Shown: positions 22,864 to 35,460 of the stretch, in pieces
How positions within the stretch are numbered: position 1 is the stretch's first letter
Layout of the letters: the number at the start of each line of letters is the position of its first letter
NCBI RefSeq assembly: GCF_039555335.1
Contig: NC_092631.1
Coordinates: 6,336,481-6,400,480 of the forward strand
Direction of reading: 5' to 3'
From: Amphiura filiformis
Taxonomy: Eukaryota; Echinodermata; Ophiuroidea; Amphilepidida; Amphiuridae
Length of the DNA: 64,000 bases
Position numbers and translations under genes: made by a program
The notes under the pieces: model-generated
Told to the model about the DNA's origin: nothing
What the model saw: the letters and a program-made list of their open reading frames with translations, nothing else
The model's database searches: none

Positions 22864-24508
22864 ATATTTACATAAACAAAGTCAAGTAAAACGCAAGTGT
22901 GGACAACTCAGCTTGGTCGTGTTTACTCCAGAAAACTCAAGAAACTTGCCAATTTTAGAAAAGAAGTTGCATTGCGTTCGAAACACTAGCATTTGTGAGT
23001 CAAGTGCAGTAAAAACATGCAAGTTTCCCAATCCAAAACTTGCAAGTTCTTAAACTTGCATTTTGATTTTTACTAGGTTTAGTGGGGTCAATTTGTGGTC
23101 TGAAAGTGCAGTCGTGAACTTATTTTCCTTTCAAATAATAATCCCTCACTCAGACATCAGTATGATACGAGTGGTTATTTGTTTTGTTTTATCGAAGAAA
23201 TGAGCACATGATACAGACAAGGTATTATTAATTGCACCATTCGATCCATGCAACATGTATTTATTTTTGGTAACAATAAAGGATATACCTAGATTTGGAA
23301 GATGTGTGTGCACTTTATTATTACTTTATTCATGTCGTATTTTATTCATACATGTCGTATGTATACGGACGTTGAAACTTTAAAAAGTAACAGTCCCCAA
23401 GACCCCAACGAATTTAGATATGAGCTCTTTAATGTCCACTCCCCAATCAGGGAATTCCTTTTAACAAAGGAGCACCTACGTAGTACAAGGTACTGCAGCA
23501 ATTAGGCACCATAGGCGCGACAAGGTCGCACTCGTTCTACTTGCTGTGGCTTCATGTATTTATCATGTAGCCTATTATAAATATATCTATTTCATTCAAA
23601 TATAGGTATGTATTTAATATAAAAACAACATTTGAGGCTTTAGGTATTTTAGTCTCAGCTCAAACCAAAGTAAGAAAGTTTGAATTCTTATGTACCGTAA
23701 ACGTTCGCGCACATGGGCTCCTTTGCCTTGGGGTAAATTTCATGTACAAAGAGAGAGCTACCTCCTCTAAAATCACAACAAGAATTGAGGGTATGCGCAT
23801 GCCCTTATTTGCTGGTGGGATTTTTGTAGGAGGGCACTTTAAGTTTGTGTCTAAAATACCAGTTATATCAAAGGGGCCCATAGCGCCATTAGGCGAACTT
23901 TCTACGGTATATCCATTGACAATACAACAATATTCGAGTTGTAAAGTAGGGAAAAAAGATCTAGGCCTCAAGAAAGAAAGAACAGGAATAAATAAAGAAT
24001 AATTAAGGACATAAAGAAAGAATTTTGCCCTAATGAATTTTTAGAAAGAGCTGAAGCAAGAAACTGAGTTTCACAATACAATCCTTTTATAGTTCGAAAT
24101 GTGTGCTGCCGACAAGAGTATGCGTCCCTTTGTGTGGTTCAGTTCATGGACCTAAAGACCCGATTTAACAAGAATGTTAAAATTATGTTACCTAATCAAA
24201 CATTTTTTAGGCCTAATATAGAAACTAGTAGGCCTACATACCACATATTGTTATTGAAAACCCGTAAGGAGAACAGCAACCCTTCACAAAAGAGATGCTT
24301 AATTTTAGTGGTTACCTAGGATACCAACACCAGTGACATGCGCAAAGGGACAGGGGATGTGCCCTTCCCCTTTTTGTCAAAAGTTCGGGGAAATAATGCA
24401 CCCAATCGGGGGAAACTGGGGAATTAGTTATTAAATTTTAAAACAGTCAGAGAATCGAGACCCCTGAACCAGACTTTGAAAACCTGCGTACGTTACTGCC
24501 AAAGACCT
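22864..24508. repeat. 1.65-kb tandem duplication, unit 1
   Basis: The whole unit repeats immediately downstream at an offset of 1645 bp, starting with ATATTTACATAAACAAAGTC. Differences are scattered single bases and small indels, such as a run length near 23957 versus 25600 and GAGAGAGCT versus GAGAGCT. No gene is recognisable. A minus-strand 103-codon ORF (23660-23971) is shifted in unit 2 and is therefore unlikely to be coding. Confidence 0.93.
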
Positions 24509-26164
24509 ATATTTACATAAACAAAGTCAAGTAAAACGCAAGTGTGGACAACTCAGCTTGGTCGTGTTTACTCCAGAAAACTCAAGAAACTTGCCAATTT
24601 TAGAAAATAAGTTGCATTGCGTTCGAAACACTAGCATTTGTGAGTCAAGTGCAGTAAAAACATGCAAGTTTCCCAATCCAAAACTTCCAAGTTCTTAAAC
24701 TTGCATTTTGATTTTTACTAGGTTTAGTGGGGTCAATTTGTGGTCTGAAAGTGCAGTCGTGAACTTATTTTCCTTTCAAATAATAATCCCTCACTCAGAT
24801 ATCAGTATGATACGAGTGGTTATTTGTTTTGTTTTATCGAAGAAATGAGCACATGACACAGACAAGGTATTATTAATTGCACCATTCGATCCATGCAACA
24901 TGTATTTATTTTTGGTAACAATAAAGGATATACCTAGATTTGGAAGATGTGTGTGCACTTTATTATTACTTTATTCATGTCGTATTTTATTCATACATGT
25001 CGTATGTATACGGACGTTGAAACTTTAAAAAGTAACAGTCCCCAAGACCCCAACGAATTTAGATATGAGCTCTTTAATGTCCACTCCCCAATCAGGGGAT
25101 TCCCTTAACAAAGGAGCACCTACGTAGTCATGGTAGTACAAGGTACTGCAGCAATTAGGCACCATAGGCGCGACAAGGTCGCACTCGTTCTACTTGCTGT
25201 GGCTTCATGTATTTATCATGTAGCCTATTATAAATATATCTATTTCATTCAAATACAGGTATGTATTTAATATAAAAACAACATTTGAGGCTTTAGGTAT
25301 TTTAGTCTCAGCTCAAACCAAAGTAAGAAAGTTTGAATTCTTATGTACCGTAAACGTTCGCGCACATGGGCTCCTTTGCCTTGGGGTAAATTTCATGTAC
25401 AAAGAGAGCTCCCTCCTCTAAAATCACAACAAGAATTACGGGTATGCGCATGCCCTTATTTGCTGGTGGGATTTTTGTAGGAGGGCACTTTAAGTTTGTG
25501 TCTAAAATACCAGTTATATCAAAGGGGCCCATAGCGCCATTAGGCGAACGTTCTACGGTATATCCATTGACAATACAACAATATTCGAGTTGTAAAGTAG
25601 GGAAAAAGATCTAGGCCTCAAGAAAGAAAGAACAGGATTAAATAAAGAATAATTAAGGACATAAAGAAAGAATTTTGCCCTAATGAATTTTTAGAAAGAG
25701 CTGAAGCAAGAAACTGAGTTTCACAATACAATCCTTTTATAGTTCGAAATGTGTGCTGCCGACAGAGTATGCGTCCCTTTGTGTGGTTCAGTTCATGGAC
25801 CTAAAGACCCGATTTAACAAGAATGTTAAAATTATGTTACGCCAATCAAACATTTCTTAGGCCTAATATAGAAACTAGTAGGCCTACATACCACATATTG
25901 TTATTGAAAACCCGTAAGGAGAACAGCAACCCTTCACAAAAGAGATGCTTAATTTTAGTGGTTACCTAGGATACCAACACCAGTGACATGCGCAAAGGGG
26001 ACAGGGGGATGTGCCCTTCCCCCCTTTTTTTGTCAAAAAGTTCGGGGAAATAATGCACCCAATCGGGGAAACTGGGGAATTAGTTATTAAATTTTAAAAC
26101 AGTCAGAGAATCGAGACCCTGAACCAGACTTTGAAAACCTGCGTATGTTACTGCCAAACACCTA
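24509..26164. repeat. 1.65-kb tandem duplication, unit 2
   Basis: Head-to-tail copy of 22864-24508. Unit 2 carries a small insertion CATGGTAGTA near 25128 and a longer C/T run near 26020. Similarity ends near the phrase ACTGCCAAACACCTATA, at the same place where unit 1 meets unit 2. Confidence 0.93.
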
Positions 26165-26283
26165 TATTGTACATGTAAAACATCATAGATGACTTGGAAT
26201 AAATGCAGATAAAGCAAATATAATGAAACCTTTAGAACAATAAACACCTATACAAGCCTAACACAACTCTAAAAACCCTAACA

Positions 26284-26753
26284 TGGAATTCCAGAGTTTT
26301 TGGTAGTCAATTGAAAAATTCCAACTTATTTGTGTAATTTTAGATACCCTCTATAGAGGGCGATGGAATTCCAGATTTTTTTGTTAAGTCAATTGAAAAT
26401 TCCAACTTTTTTTTTGATAATTTTTAAAAACCCTCTATACCCCTCCATGGAATTCCAGACTTTTTTGCTAGTCAATTGAAAAATTCCAACTTTTTATTTG
26501 AGTATTTTTAGAAATCCTCTATAGAGGGCGATGGAATTCAGATTTTTTTGGTAAGTCAATTGAAAATTCCAACTTTTTTTTGACAATTTTTAAAAACCCT
26601 CTATACCCTCCATGGATTTCCAGATTTTACATGCACTAAACAGGGCCGGAAATCCAGGTTTTTTCCTCAAGTATGCTTTGGAATTCCAGACATTTGAGAA
26701 AAAAACAATTTTGCCCTCTATAGGGGGGGTGCATGTTTTATCTGGAATAGCCC
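26284..26753 (-). repeat. GGGCTATTCCAG-terminated repeat, inverted copy
   Basis: It ends with the inverse of GGGCTATTCCAGATAAAACA (26731-26753), the start of the 8196 element. Internally, units of about 170 bp alternate CTATAGAGGGCGATGGAATT with AGTCAATTGAAAATTCCAAC, giving a tandem appearance. Phrases around GGAATTCCAG are shared with the 8196 copy. Confidence 0.65.
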
Positions 26754-27016
26754 AATGTGTGTGAGAAATTTTTAAGCCAGCTGGAATTCTTTATGTAGTA
26801 ATTCTTTATGCAACATTTATATCAACATTAACGAAAAAAGATATTTACAAATACTGAGCATCATCTTACATGCAAGCTTTCATTTTCAAAACCGTGCAGG
26901 TTTTCAAATTTGAACAAAACCTAATTAAATGTTTTGCAAGAAACAGGTTGTTTAAAAAGAACGAAAAGGATTTCATAGAACAAAATATGAAGCCCATTGA
27001 TAGTTTAACCACTAGT

Positions 27017-27251
27017 GCGCACGCATTGTGTTGAATGATCTTTCTTTCAAACTTGGAATGAAGTGAATTGATACATGCGTTATGTAATCGCTCATTTCTT
27101 CGCCATCAGTCAACCGATTCCAGTCAAATTGGCGTATAAGATGCAGAATAAAATGGGCTACACGCTGATGTTTAGATTTTTGAATTCTGATGTCTATTTT
27201 TCGACTTACGTCCAAATTTATTTGCCCGGTAATTTTTTCTGGGACACCCTG
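27017..27251 (-). repeat. dispersed repeat beginning CAGGGTGTCCCAG, copy 2
   Basis: Inverted copy of 7638-7853. This copy stays open on the minus strand through the aligned region. The shared peptide matches with copy 1 (IDIRI, EEM, FIPSL) hint at a former coding region of a mobile element. No family is recognised. Confidence 0.65.
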
Positions 27252-28235
27252 TACATCGTTGTACGTGTCAAATATTGTTTGTTCCATGAATGACTTCACA
27301 TGGTTATTGTATTTAAATTTTATTTATACCGTACTATTTGCTTTTATTTAAAGATGGGCGTACATGGCTACATGTGAACATGTGTGGAGGCATTTGACAA
27401 CATTTAAGATCACAAATTGAGAGCAATTTGACACAGGTAATATTTTGCTTAAAAAGTAATTTACATAATATCGACATAATTGGCTCTAGTTTTGAATGGC
27501 CATTCTACTTGACAATTCATGGGTATCAGTATAAGGCCTACTATTAAAAATAGAAACATTGAATAAGGCACGTTGTTCAAAATTTTCTATTATAGCTTTC
27601 CAGTGACACTAAACATGCTAAAAAACAAGAAATGTCTTTAAAAAAGACAACGCAGTGGATAAAGACAATTTGTCATATTTTCACACAGATACTGTTAACG
27701 TCTTGGTGTTTTGAATGAAAGAGCTAGCTATAGAAACTTTACAATTGTTTATAACGGAGAAGTCAAAAATGAAAAATCGGTACAAAGCTATGTAGGCTAA
27801 ATGAAGCTTGAAATTGGTTATGAACATAAAACAATACATGTACATATGATACAAATTATGCAAAAATAGGTTATCAGTATAAAGTTATTTACTTTATCAA
27901 TAGAAGCAAAAGAAGCGTTAAAGATTAGCTAGTAACTAATTTATAATATAAGTCGGAAATTTTGTTTTCGTATCAAGATGGGCCAACTCGTAATGTTCAA
28001 CTAAAAAGTACTTAGCCTATTTCATGAAAATGCATGGATTATTATCAAAAGGAACTATTTGTGTTTGATCAATTCATGAAGCAATTCACAATTATTTTTG
28101 TGCAAAATCTCTCTAATATGGATTATTCATTCGTTTTTCTTTCATTTTATTTCCATAATTTGCATAAAAATATGCACTTCAATACATCAAAATCCCATCA
28201 AACGAATCATGGAGGAGATGATCAAAATAAAATGA
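27252..28235. other. non-coding, no gene seen
   Basis: AT-rich sequence without repeat ends or family-like ORFs. Confidence 0.4.
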
Positions 28236-28295
28236 AATAGAAATTCCTTTTAAAAGGGAAAGCCGGGCTCGGTTGAGAAAGAGTCTTGTTAATAA
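28236..28295 (+). repeat. isolated end of the 17779-19850 element family
   Basis: AAATTCCTTTTAAAAGGGAA is followed by GCCGGGCTC and GTCTTGTTAAT, matching the left terminus at 17784 over about 55 bp with several changes. The rest of the element is not present here. Confidence 0.5.
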
Positions 28296-30402
28296 TTATT
28301 AAACCTTTTTATCGTAATTGATCCTAATTCAAGTGTTTTGAATTCAAGGAGTTGAATGTTTTAATGTAGCTAGCAATATTGACCATTGTTATTCTTGCAA
28401 GAGATGACACCTGTTTTTCATTTTGCAATTGGTTTGAACTGCTTGATTGTTAGCACTTGCACTTGTTATGGTATATGGCATCTTTGAATGATTGATATGA
28501 CTGGACGAAATCCGATGAATTCATGTGCACGTTATCCGTTGTCATTCAAGCTGGATGTTCCTTATAAACATTTCCTTTAAAGAGATAGCAAGGATATTTT
28601 TTCCCGAAGAAATAAACTTTCACTTGAAATCCCACGATCAAAGATAACTGTAATTTTTAAAAATAATACACTACACTGTAGGTCCAGTGATGATGCCAAA
28701 ATGATTGGGCTATTTATTTATAATAATCTTTACTTGAGAATTGGTTCAGGTCGGATGTGTGGCATGAAATCACGTCCGTTCTCATGGTCATTATCATGAT
28801 TATGGGAAAATGGAACTCATTTAAAACCATTAAAATGAGATAAAAACACAATGATTATTCACTCTTAAAAAAGAAATTATTTTCATCTCTGATGTATCGA
28901 ACCAGAAATAGCACACTGATAAGACAAGCAAAAAACAGCAATTACGCAATAAGATGTCGCCGTCGAATTTTGTTATATGTACAACTATAAATTTCAAAGT
29001 GTTTCGGTGCTTCAAAACAGTAGCAAATACAGAGCCGGATTTGCCTTTTTTGGGGGGGGGGGTTAGTGCACTTAAGGCATGTGCACAAAAATAAGTGACC
29101 AAGTGACTAAGTAATAGGGGCCTATATACTATAAGGTCGACAGTGGCGGCAGAAGCATTGCAACTTACGATTTTACTATACGGTGTGTCATAAGTCTGTT
29201 CCTCCCCCCATAGGAAAACCATTTTAACATGCTTGAAATTAAACTTACACAATTAATTTGATATTAATTTGTTACTGGTTATTGTTTTGGATTAATATAA
29301 ATGTCACTTAGCAATTTATTTGAAGTTGTTGTCTTTTTATGGTCGATAATCTCCGAAAGTCTGCAAACCTCTGTTATAGTGAGGGAGTGAGAGCCCTAGA
29401 TAGGGTGTCTGCTGGAATTAATTCCTCAATCGACAATTTTTGTACTGGTAGACGTGGCTTCAATTATTCAATCACATATCCAAAATCGACCAAAATCCAC
29501 CCTGGGCAAAAATATCTACAGGCATTTGAAAATCACTATTTTACAGTAAAAATACACAAATCACGAACGTTTCCGACTATTAAGCCGCATTTACGCAAAC
29601 ATGGTTAACGCGTCCACGCTTACTGTTTTGTATTTGCGTTCGCGCAACAAGTGAGCGTGTTGGCGTTGCATACTGCGTAAACCAGAGCGTCACATCACGC
29701 AACACACGAAGTCGGTGTCTAATTGATCGCCACCTTGTGCAATAATTTGTCGCTCGGATGACATAGTGGCGTATCACAAAAATGGCCATTTTGAGATAAT
29801 CACGTTTAAAGTTTTTGCAACTTTTACCCATTTGTCATACCTGAATCAAAATGTCCCCATTTGTTGAATGGATACGAAAAAATAAATATTTAAGTAATAC
29901 ATTTTATGTATAAAATACATTGATGTCATTCACCAATTGTGATTAGGCCTAGTCATTAAACCTATGCCTATACGTCATTATAGTATAGGCCTACTAAACG
30001 TCTAATCAATTTAGACCTTACATAGGTCTATAAATAAGCCCATAGCCATTAACACTAATACGGCCTAAATAAATACAAACTTATCAGAACGGTCGACAAG
30101 AATGTCAAAAAGTATAGGACTTTGTTATGAAAAAAGTTATTATAGGTTTACAACTACATGGTAGAGGCCAGACTAGATCGGTAGGCCTATATCAGACATT
30201 ACAAGAAGCCTTCAACGGAAATTAATAGTTATCTAGACCTAAGTATCTCGTGGATTGGCTTTCTCTCATATCCCCTCTTTTTTTCATTCTTTCCGTGCAC
30301 CTTTATTCCGTTTTTTAACCAGTTGGTTCGATAACCATTTAGCATGTTTAGTTTAATACCTAATAAGTCTAAAACCATTGGTCTAATAAATTATAACCCA
30401 TT
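28296..30402. other. non-coding, no gene seen
   Basis: Contains a G-run near 29053, a CAGTGGCGGCAG terminus-like phrase at about 29140 and a CpG-richer stretch at about 29590-29780. No gene model is supported. Several TAGGCCTA octamers lie at 29945-30190. Confidence 0.45.
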
Positions 30403-30461
30403 TCGTCTACAAACCACTTGGTCTACAAACCATTTGGTCCAACAAGCATTTAGTCTGCTAA
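30403..30461. repeat. short tandem repeat of about 17 bp, interrupted by the next element
   Basis: Units close to TTGGTCTACAAACCATT occur about three times here. A related phrase (AGTTTGGTCTAG) follows the 984-bp insertion at 31449, so the insertion seems to have landed inside this repeat. Confidence 0.5.
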
Positions 30462-31445
30462 GGGACGCACCATTAGATATCAAGGGGGGGCTGGGTAGTT
30501 GGGGTCGTGACAAATTTTTTTTTTTTAGTACCTCGGTGAAGCAAATTTTTTTTTTAGCCCCTGGATGAAGCAATTTTTTTTTTCAACACCTCGGAGAGAC
30601 AAAAATTTTTTTTTTTTGCAATCGTAAAGTCCTATAATTTTCAACAATTTGTTTGTCGAGTTGTCAAATTTTGTCCATATTTTTGATCATTTTTACGTTT
30701 TGTAGCACCTAAATTTCGAGTGCCACAAAAAACATCAATATTTTTATGTGTAAAAACTTTCTTAAAGTATAATGAACGTCTGTTGGCGCGAAAAATTTTG
30801 GCATATTGAAGCTAAACTGGTGAAATATGGTATAAATGTACAATAAATGCGCGCGAAGCGCGCAAAAATTGGGGTTTTTCAAATTAATTTTGTCAGAAAC
30901 CCACATACATGCGTCAACATTGGTGATGCTTGTATGGACCACCCCTAGCAAATATTGGCCCCCCGGGATCTACGCCTATGCTCTCAATCAGTCATGTGGC
31001 CCCGGCAGGCACAGATTTCTATAATAATTTTGACATTGGGGTGGAATTTGGTGAAAATCTGTGAAGTAGAGCGAATCAAGTGTTTTCACTCACAGATCCG
31101 GCTCACATATTAATAACTTTTCACAATCAAATGCGCACAAAATACGTACCAGTTCGGAGCTAAAATAAATAAAAAAAAAAAAAAAAGGAGCAAATTCGCG
31201 CGAAGCGTGAAAAATTTTGCAATATAAAAGCTATATGAGGTTAATTTTTCTTCACTAACTGTGACAAATTTTTTTTCACCCTTGACATCAAATCTTTTTT
31301 TTTTTCTGGTCCAATGTGGAGCAAATTTTTTTTTTTTTAGTCTGAGGTGGAGCAAATTTTTTTTTTTGCTCAGATGGTGCGACAAAATTTTTTTTCTTCA
31401 AAAAACTACCCAGCCCCCCCCCCTTGGTATCTAATGGTGCGTCCC
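30462..31445. mobile_element. PIF/Harbinger-like MITE, 984 bp
   Basis: The left end GGGACGCACCATTAGATATC and the inverted right end GGTATCTAATGGTGCGTCCC pair over about 45 bp, including a G-run/C-run and CTGGGTAGTT. The flanking TAA (30459-30461 and 31446-31448) is a 3-bp TWA duplication, characteristic of PIF/Harbinger. The interior has many T-tracts of 8-13 nt spaced about 30-35 bp apart. At 30784-30873 it holds a module shared with the hAT-like element at 9053. No transposase. Confidence 0.82.
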
Positions 31446-31448
31446 TAA

Positions 31449-31821
31449 CAGTTTGGTCTAGGCCTAGGCCCTACGGTTAGTCTATAAGCCTATATGCAAT
31501 TTGCTAATGCAGTAGATTTATCGTGTTTTTATTTTGCTAATGTATAATATAACTGACGGCCAAATAGTATCTATGACTATAGGCCTACGTATTTACCTGC
31601 TGGCACACTACACGCTTATAGCCTACATGTGATAGGCCTATCGCGTGTGTTTGATACTAATTAGGCCTATACCATAATCTATGATTATACAATAGGCCTA
31701 AATGTTGATCTGTTGATTAAAATAATTGTTGGCAATATTATCCGAAATCAGTTTAATAGGTCCTTATGGTAATTTAATGTTATTTTGTTTTCGGGAAGAA
31801 ATGTAAGCAAGAGTTATTAAA
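31449..31821. other. non-coding, rich in TAGGCCTA octamers
   Basis: At least five TAGGCCTA-type octamers occur in under 300 bp (near 31461, 31578, 31634, 31662 and 31692). No gene. Confidence 0.5.
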
Positions 31822-31829
31822 CGTGAACA

Positions 31830-32209
31830 CAGGGCCGTCGCTATAGACCAATATGATTGGGGGTGTACAGCATGTTTTGCCGACGGAAATATATGTGAAT
31901 TGTACACCCAATTTTTTTAGTGTGTGTGTGGGGGGGTGTTAGCGGTCCAATTTGTTTCCGACATTTTTTTAATTAGTAACTACTATAACCATGATAACAT
32001 TAATAATAGGCCTACGTTAACAACAGCACAATTTCGTATACACATTATACACATTAATCTTTTACATGACTCTGCCGACAAACACATAGCTTTGACTACA
32101 TTTGCCGACAATCGCATGGTTTTGACAGCACAGTCCATTTTTGCCGACAAAAATTGTGTATTGGGAGGGGGGTATCACACCCCATACCCCCCTTCTAGCG
32201 TCGCCCCTG
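31830..32209. mobile_element. hAT-like MITE, 380 bp
   Basis: Starts CAGGGCCGTCGCTATAG and ends CTAGCGTCGCCCCTG, an imperfect terminal inverted repeat with CAG...CTG ends. Flanks CGTGAACA (31822-31829) and CGTGAACG (32210-32217) match at 7 of 8 positions. The phrase TTTTGCCGACAA recurs several times inside. Non-autonomous. Confidence 0.82.
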
Positions 32210-32217
32210 CGTGAACG

Positions 32218-33190
32218 TAGCCTATTAAGGCCCTATCATATTGATTTGATTGAAATGTTATCGCTCCATGAAATTGAGTCACTGACAATCGATGGCGGTT
32301 AAAACAACCTTGCTTGCTCAAATATTATTTCTAAGCGAAAGTTGACGGAACTTAGTTTAACCAGAGAAGATGATAAAAGAGGAGGTCGCTCGCTGCCCAC
32401 ATCAAATAAATAATGTGTGCATCCGCCTATTGATGGAAACAATGATCTAATCCGATTGATCAACTAATACGATAAGTGGCTTTGCGAGTCACGACTGTCT
32501 AGCTCTAAACGACGCATGCCCGGATATCAATTTGTTACGTCAGTTGACCGCGAAATATAATTTCTGTATTGTTTGGCATGACTGGCTGCTAAGTTTGACC
32601 CGAGATCCCTGTGAAAAAGACCCTCATTTTGGATCCAAATAACATTTTTGGACACGTTTGGACACAAAACGGGAGTATATGGAGAAACTGACACGAGTTT
32701 GAATTACTGATTACACTGGTTTTATGTGTCCGTAAACTGCCGCAAATATTCAAATAGTTATCATTTAAATTTGTTTTCCTTTGACCTTATATTAATTTGA
32801 CTGGAAAATTAATTATGCTTGACTTTCCATAACTTAACAATTTTTTGATTTTTTTAATGGGAGTTGCGATATATATAATGCTTTTTTACTCGTTTAAAAA
32901 TCATGGTCACCCTGGTTAGTATTATTTTTTGTTAACAAAAAAAGCATGATTTAACTGCAAAATTGGGACTTTAACGATGTACTTCCGTGTGTGGAATATT
33001 TTCTCCACTAGAGAGAACTACCAAATCAGACGAGCGTGTGGCGGATGAACAGATTACCACAAAGGAAGTTTCAAGTGGTGTTTTAAGTACCCCAAACAAA
33101 GAAAAGTGAATAGAGGTTAACTGTGGGTAATCGGATTATATGTTCGAGCGATCTCCTCTTTTCTCATCTTCTCTGGTTTAACCTATAGCT
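32218..33190. other. non-coding, no gene seen
   Basis: GGTTTAACC-like phrases (32340-32400 and 33160-33190) form a long imperfect inverted pair, AGTTTAACCAGAGAAGATGA with its complement near 33165-33185, bracketing about 800 bp. The inner sequence is not recognised. Confidence 0.4.
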
Positions 33191-33550
33191 TTAAGGGGGT
33201 ACTACACCCCTGGCCAATTTTGTGCCTATTTTTGCATTTTTCTCAAAAATTATAGCGCATTAGTGGTAAGTAAGATATGTATATTATAGAGGCCGGGACT
33301 ACAACTACTGTACTGAAAATTCAGCAACTCAAGGCAAGTAGTTATTGATTTATTGATCAAATATTGGTTTTCCCTCATTTTTGACTGTAACTCCACAACT
33401 GTTGTCTGTGCTGAAATAAAATTTCAAGTGCAGTAGTTGTAGTCCTTGCCCCTATAATATACATATGTTACTTGTCACCAATGCGCTATTATTTTTGAGA
33501 AAAATGCAAAAATAGGCACAAAATTGGGCAGGGGTGTAGTACCCCCTTAA
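33191..33550. mobile_element. 360-bp TTAA-ended palindromic MITE (family M2), intact copy
   Basis: Starts TTAAGGGGGTACTACACCCC and ends GGGGTGTAGTACCCCCTTAA. The arms pair across most of the length (GTGCCTATTTTTGCATTTTT, TATAGCGCATT, GCAGTAGTTGTAGTCC) around a CAAATATTGG centre. It is the uninterrupted reference for the split copy at 58691-60707. Confidence 0.9.
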
Positions 33551-35460
33551 TAGATTTATTTGTAGGCCTACAAGGACAGATTTGTAGTAGGATTGAAGTA
33601 AAAACGATTAGATTTTTATGATTGACAAATCCAGTTTCTACTCTACTTCTTCTAGACTTTAACCATCTTGGCAGTTCATGCTTTACGAGGGAAAAAGTGG
33701 TCAATCGGGATACGGGCTACCGGGGTACCGTACTATACACGCTACCCTGATAGGCCTACGATCCACTTAAAAGAACCAAACATCATGGAAGGTTTTGTGA
33801 TCAGCCTAATTAGAGGGGCCCTACCCTCCCAGACAGAACAACAAAATAACTAAGCCCTTGTCTTTTTTCAGACATTGTAGGCCTATACGCTAAAACAGCC
33901 CTAAGTTTATTTGTATTTGCACCAATTTTGCGATCATTTATAAGAAATAAAAAAAGCAACTCTTCCTTTTTGTTTTTGTTTTAAAGACCCGGACTAGAGC
34001 CGAGGACGAGAGACATGTTTTTTGGTGTTTTTTTTTAAATATTAGACCTAGTGGGCTATAATAGCAGGCAGCGTATAGGTGCATAATATAATATTATTTA
34101 GACTAATACTAAATACGACACCTTCGAAATATCTTTTAAGCTATTATGCTAAAATTCCCAATTAATAATCCGCAAATCTAAGCTAATCTATTGGCAAAAC
34201 AAACGTAAACAGTCCGCCGTCAATGAATGGCAAAATATATGCAATCAATGCTGCGAACCGTGTGTCAGCGGAAGGATAATAAATAAAATGTGAGTCAGCG
34301 CGGTAAACGGTATATGCGCACTATACGCAAAATTTGTCGCTCATGTGTCAGCGCGTAATGCCGTCGCGATAGCCGCGTGCGACCACGCTTCGCAATTGTA
34401 TTTTGATTTACGTCTTCGGAATTAAACTTGCCCAAAGTTAGAATAAGTGCAACTTTCAAGGGTTATAAAAAATTTGCCCAAAGTAGATTTTAGTCGATTT
34501 TTGTTATACAATACTACAATATACTCTGCATCCATTGATACAAAAATCGTCGATTGAGGAATTAATTCTACCTAAACTGCCTTCACTCCCTGACTATTAT
34601 TGTTGTTTTTCCATTGAAAATCAAGGTTTGCACACCTTTAAATCTGCCATAACATACAAAATTAGCTCTAAAATTCTAGAACAACGGCCGACATATTTTT
34701 TCGCTGCAATGAGCCTTAAGGTTCATTGCAGCTAATAGCCCAAAGGCAAATAAACAGAGGGGGTACTTCCATATTGAGGTTATGCTCCAGGGGAAGTCGG
34801 AATATAGGCGGAACGGACTTTCGACACACGGTATAGGTCATTTGTGCGAGAAGCGCGTGAAAAATTTCAATTTCAGATCATTTTAGCCCCAAATACGATG
34901 AATTCTGTATGAAATTGTGCAATTTTACCATATTTTGGTCCAAAACATGGTGTTTCGGGCTAAAAAGGAACATGCACATGACAATTTGGGGCCCCCAAAT
35001 TTCGGGAGCCCTGGGCCCGGGCCCATCTGGCCGAATGGTAAATCCGGCCCTGGGTAAATATGCAAATTAGCTAATTATGAACTAGTATATTGCATTCAGT
35101 GCCTCGAGTCTGGTTCTTGAAGTATAGGCCAATGTAAAAATAAAAACTCTCTGTATCATTTTCAACTCAATGAAAACAGGAAACACTAAGTGCTTTTTAA
35201 AAGTTCCGTGACACATTTTATGGGATGTTGTACGCACAATTACCGGTATCAATAATAAAGAGGATTAAAACAAATTGAAAGCAGCTTTTTGGGAGACAGG
35301 ATCCAGTAGATAGTTATCACTTAAAACAGATGATTGAAGTCGGATGTTTGCAAGTACAGAAATAATTATGAAAAAACGATACTCAGAATATAGGACTAAA
35401 ATACATGTGTAGGCCTTCAGAACGCTTCAGGACTGACCATATATTGTTTTCACTTTGCAG
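33551..35460. other. upstream region of the first LRR gene, no gene seen
   Basis: At about 34780-35052 there is element debris with a GCGAGAAGCGCGTGAAAAAT module and a GCCGAATGGTAAATCCGGCC terminus. A promoter cannot be assigned because the first exon of the LRR gene is not identified. Confidence 0.45.

Noticed and set aside
23660-23971. Minus-strand 103-codon ORF in the tandem duplication
   Set aside because: The second unit has a 2-bp deletion and other changes that shift the frame, and the peptide resembles no family. It is probably an incidental open frame.
28830-29252. Minus-strand 140-codon ORF
   Set aside because: It runs through a C/G-run and a CAGTGGCGGCAG element-like terminus, with no family resemblance or splice sites.
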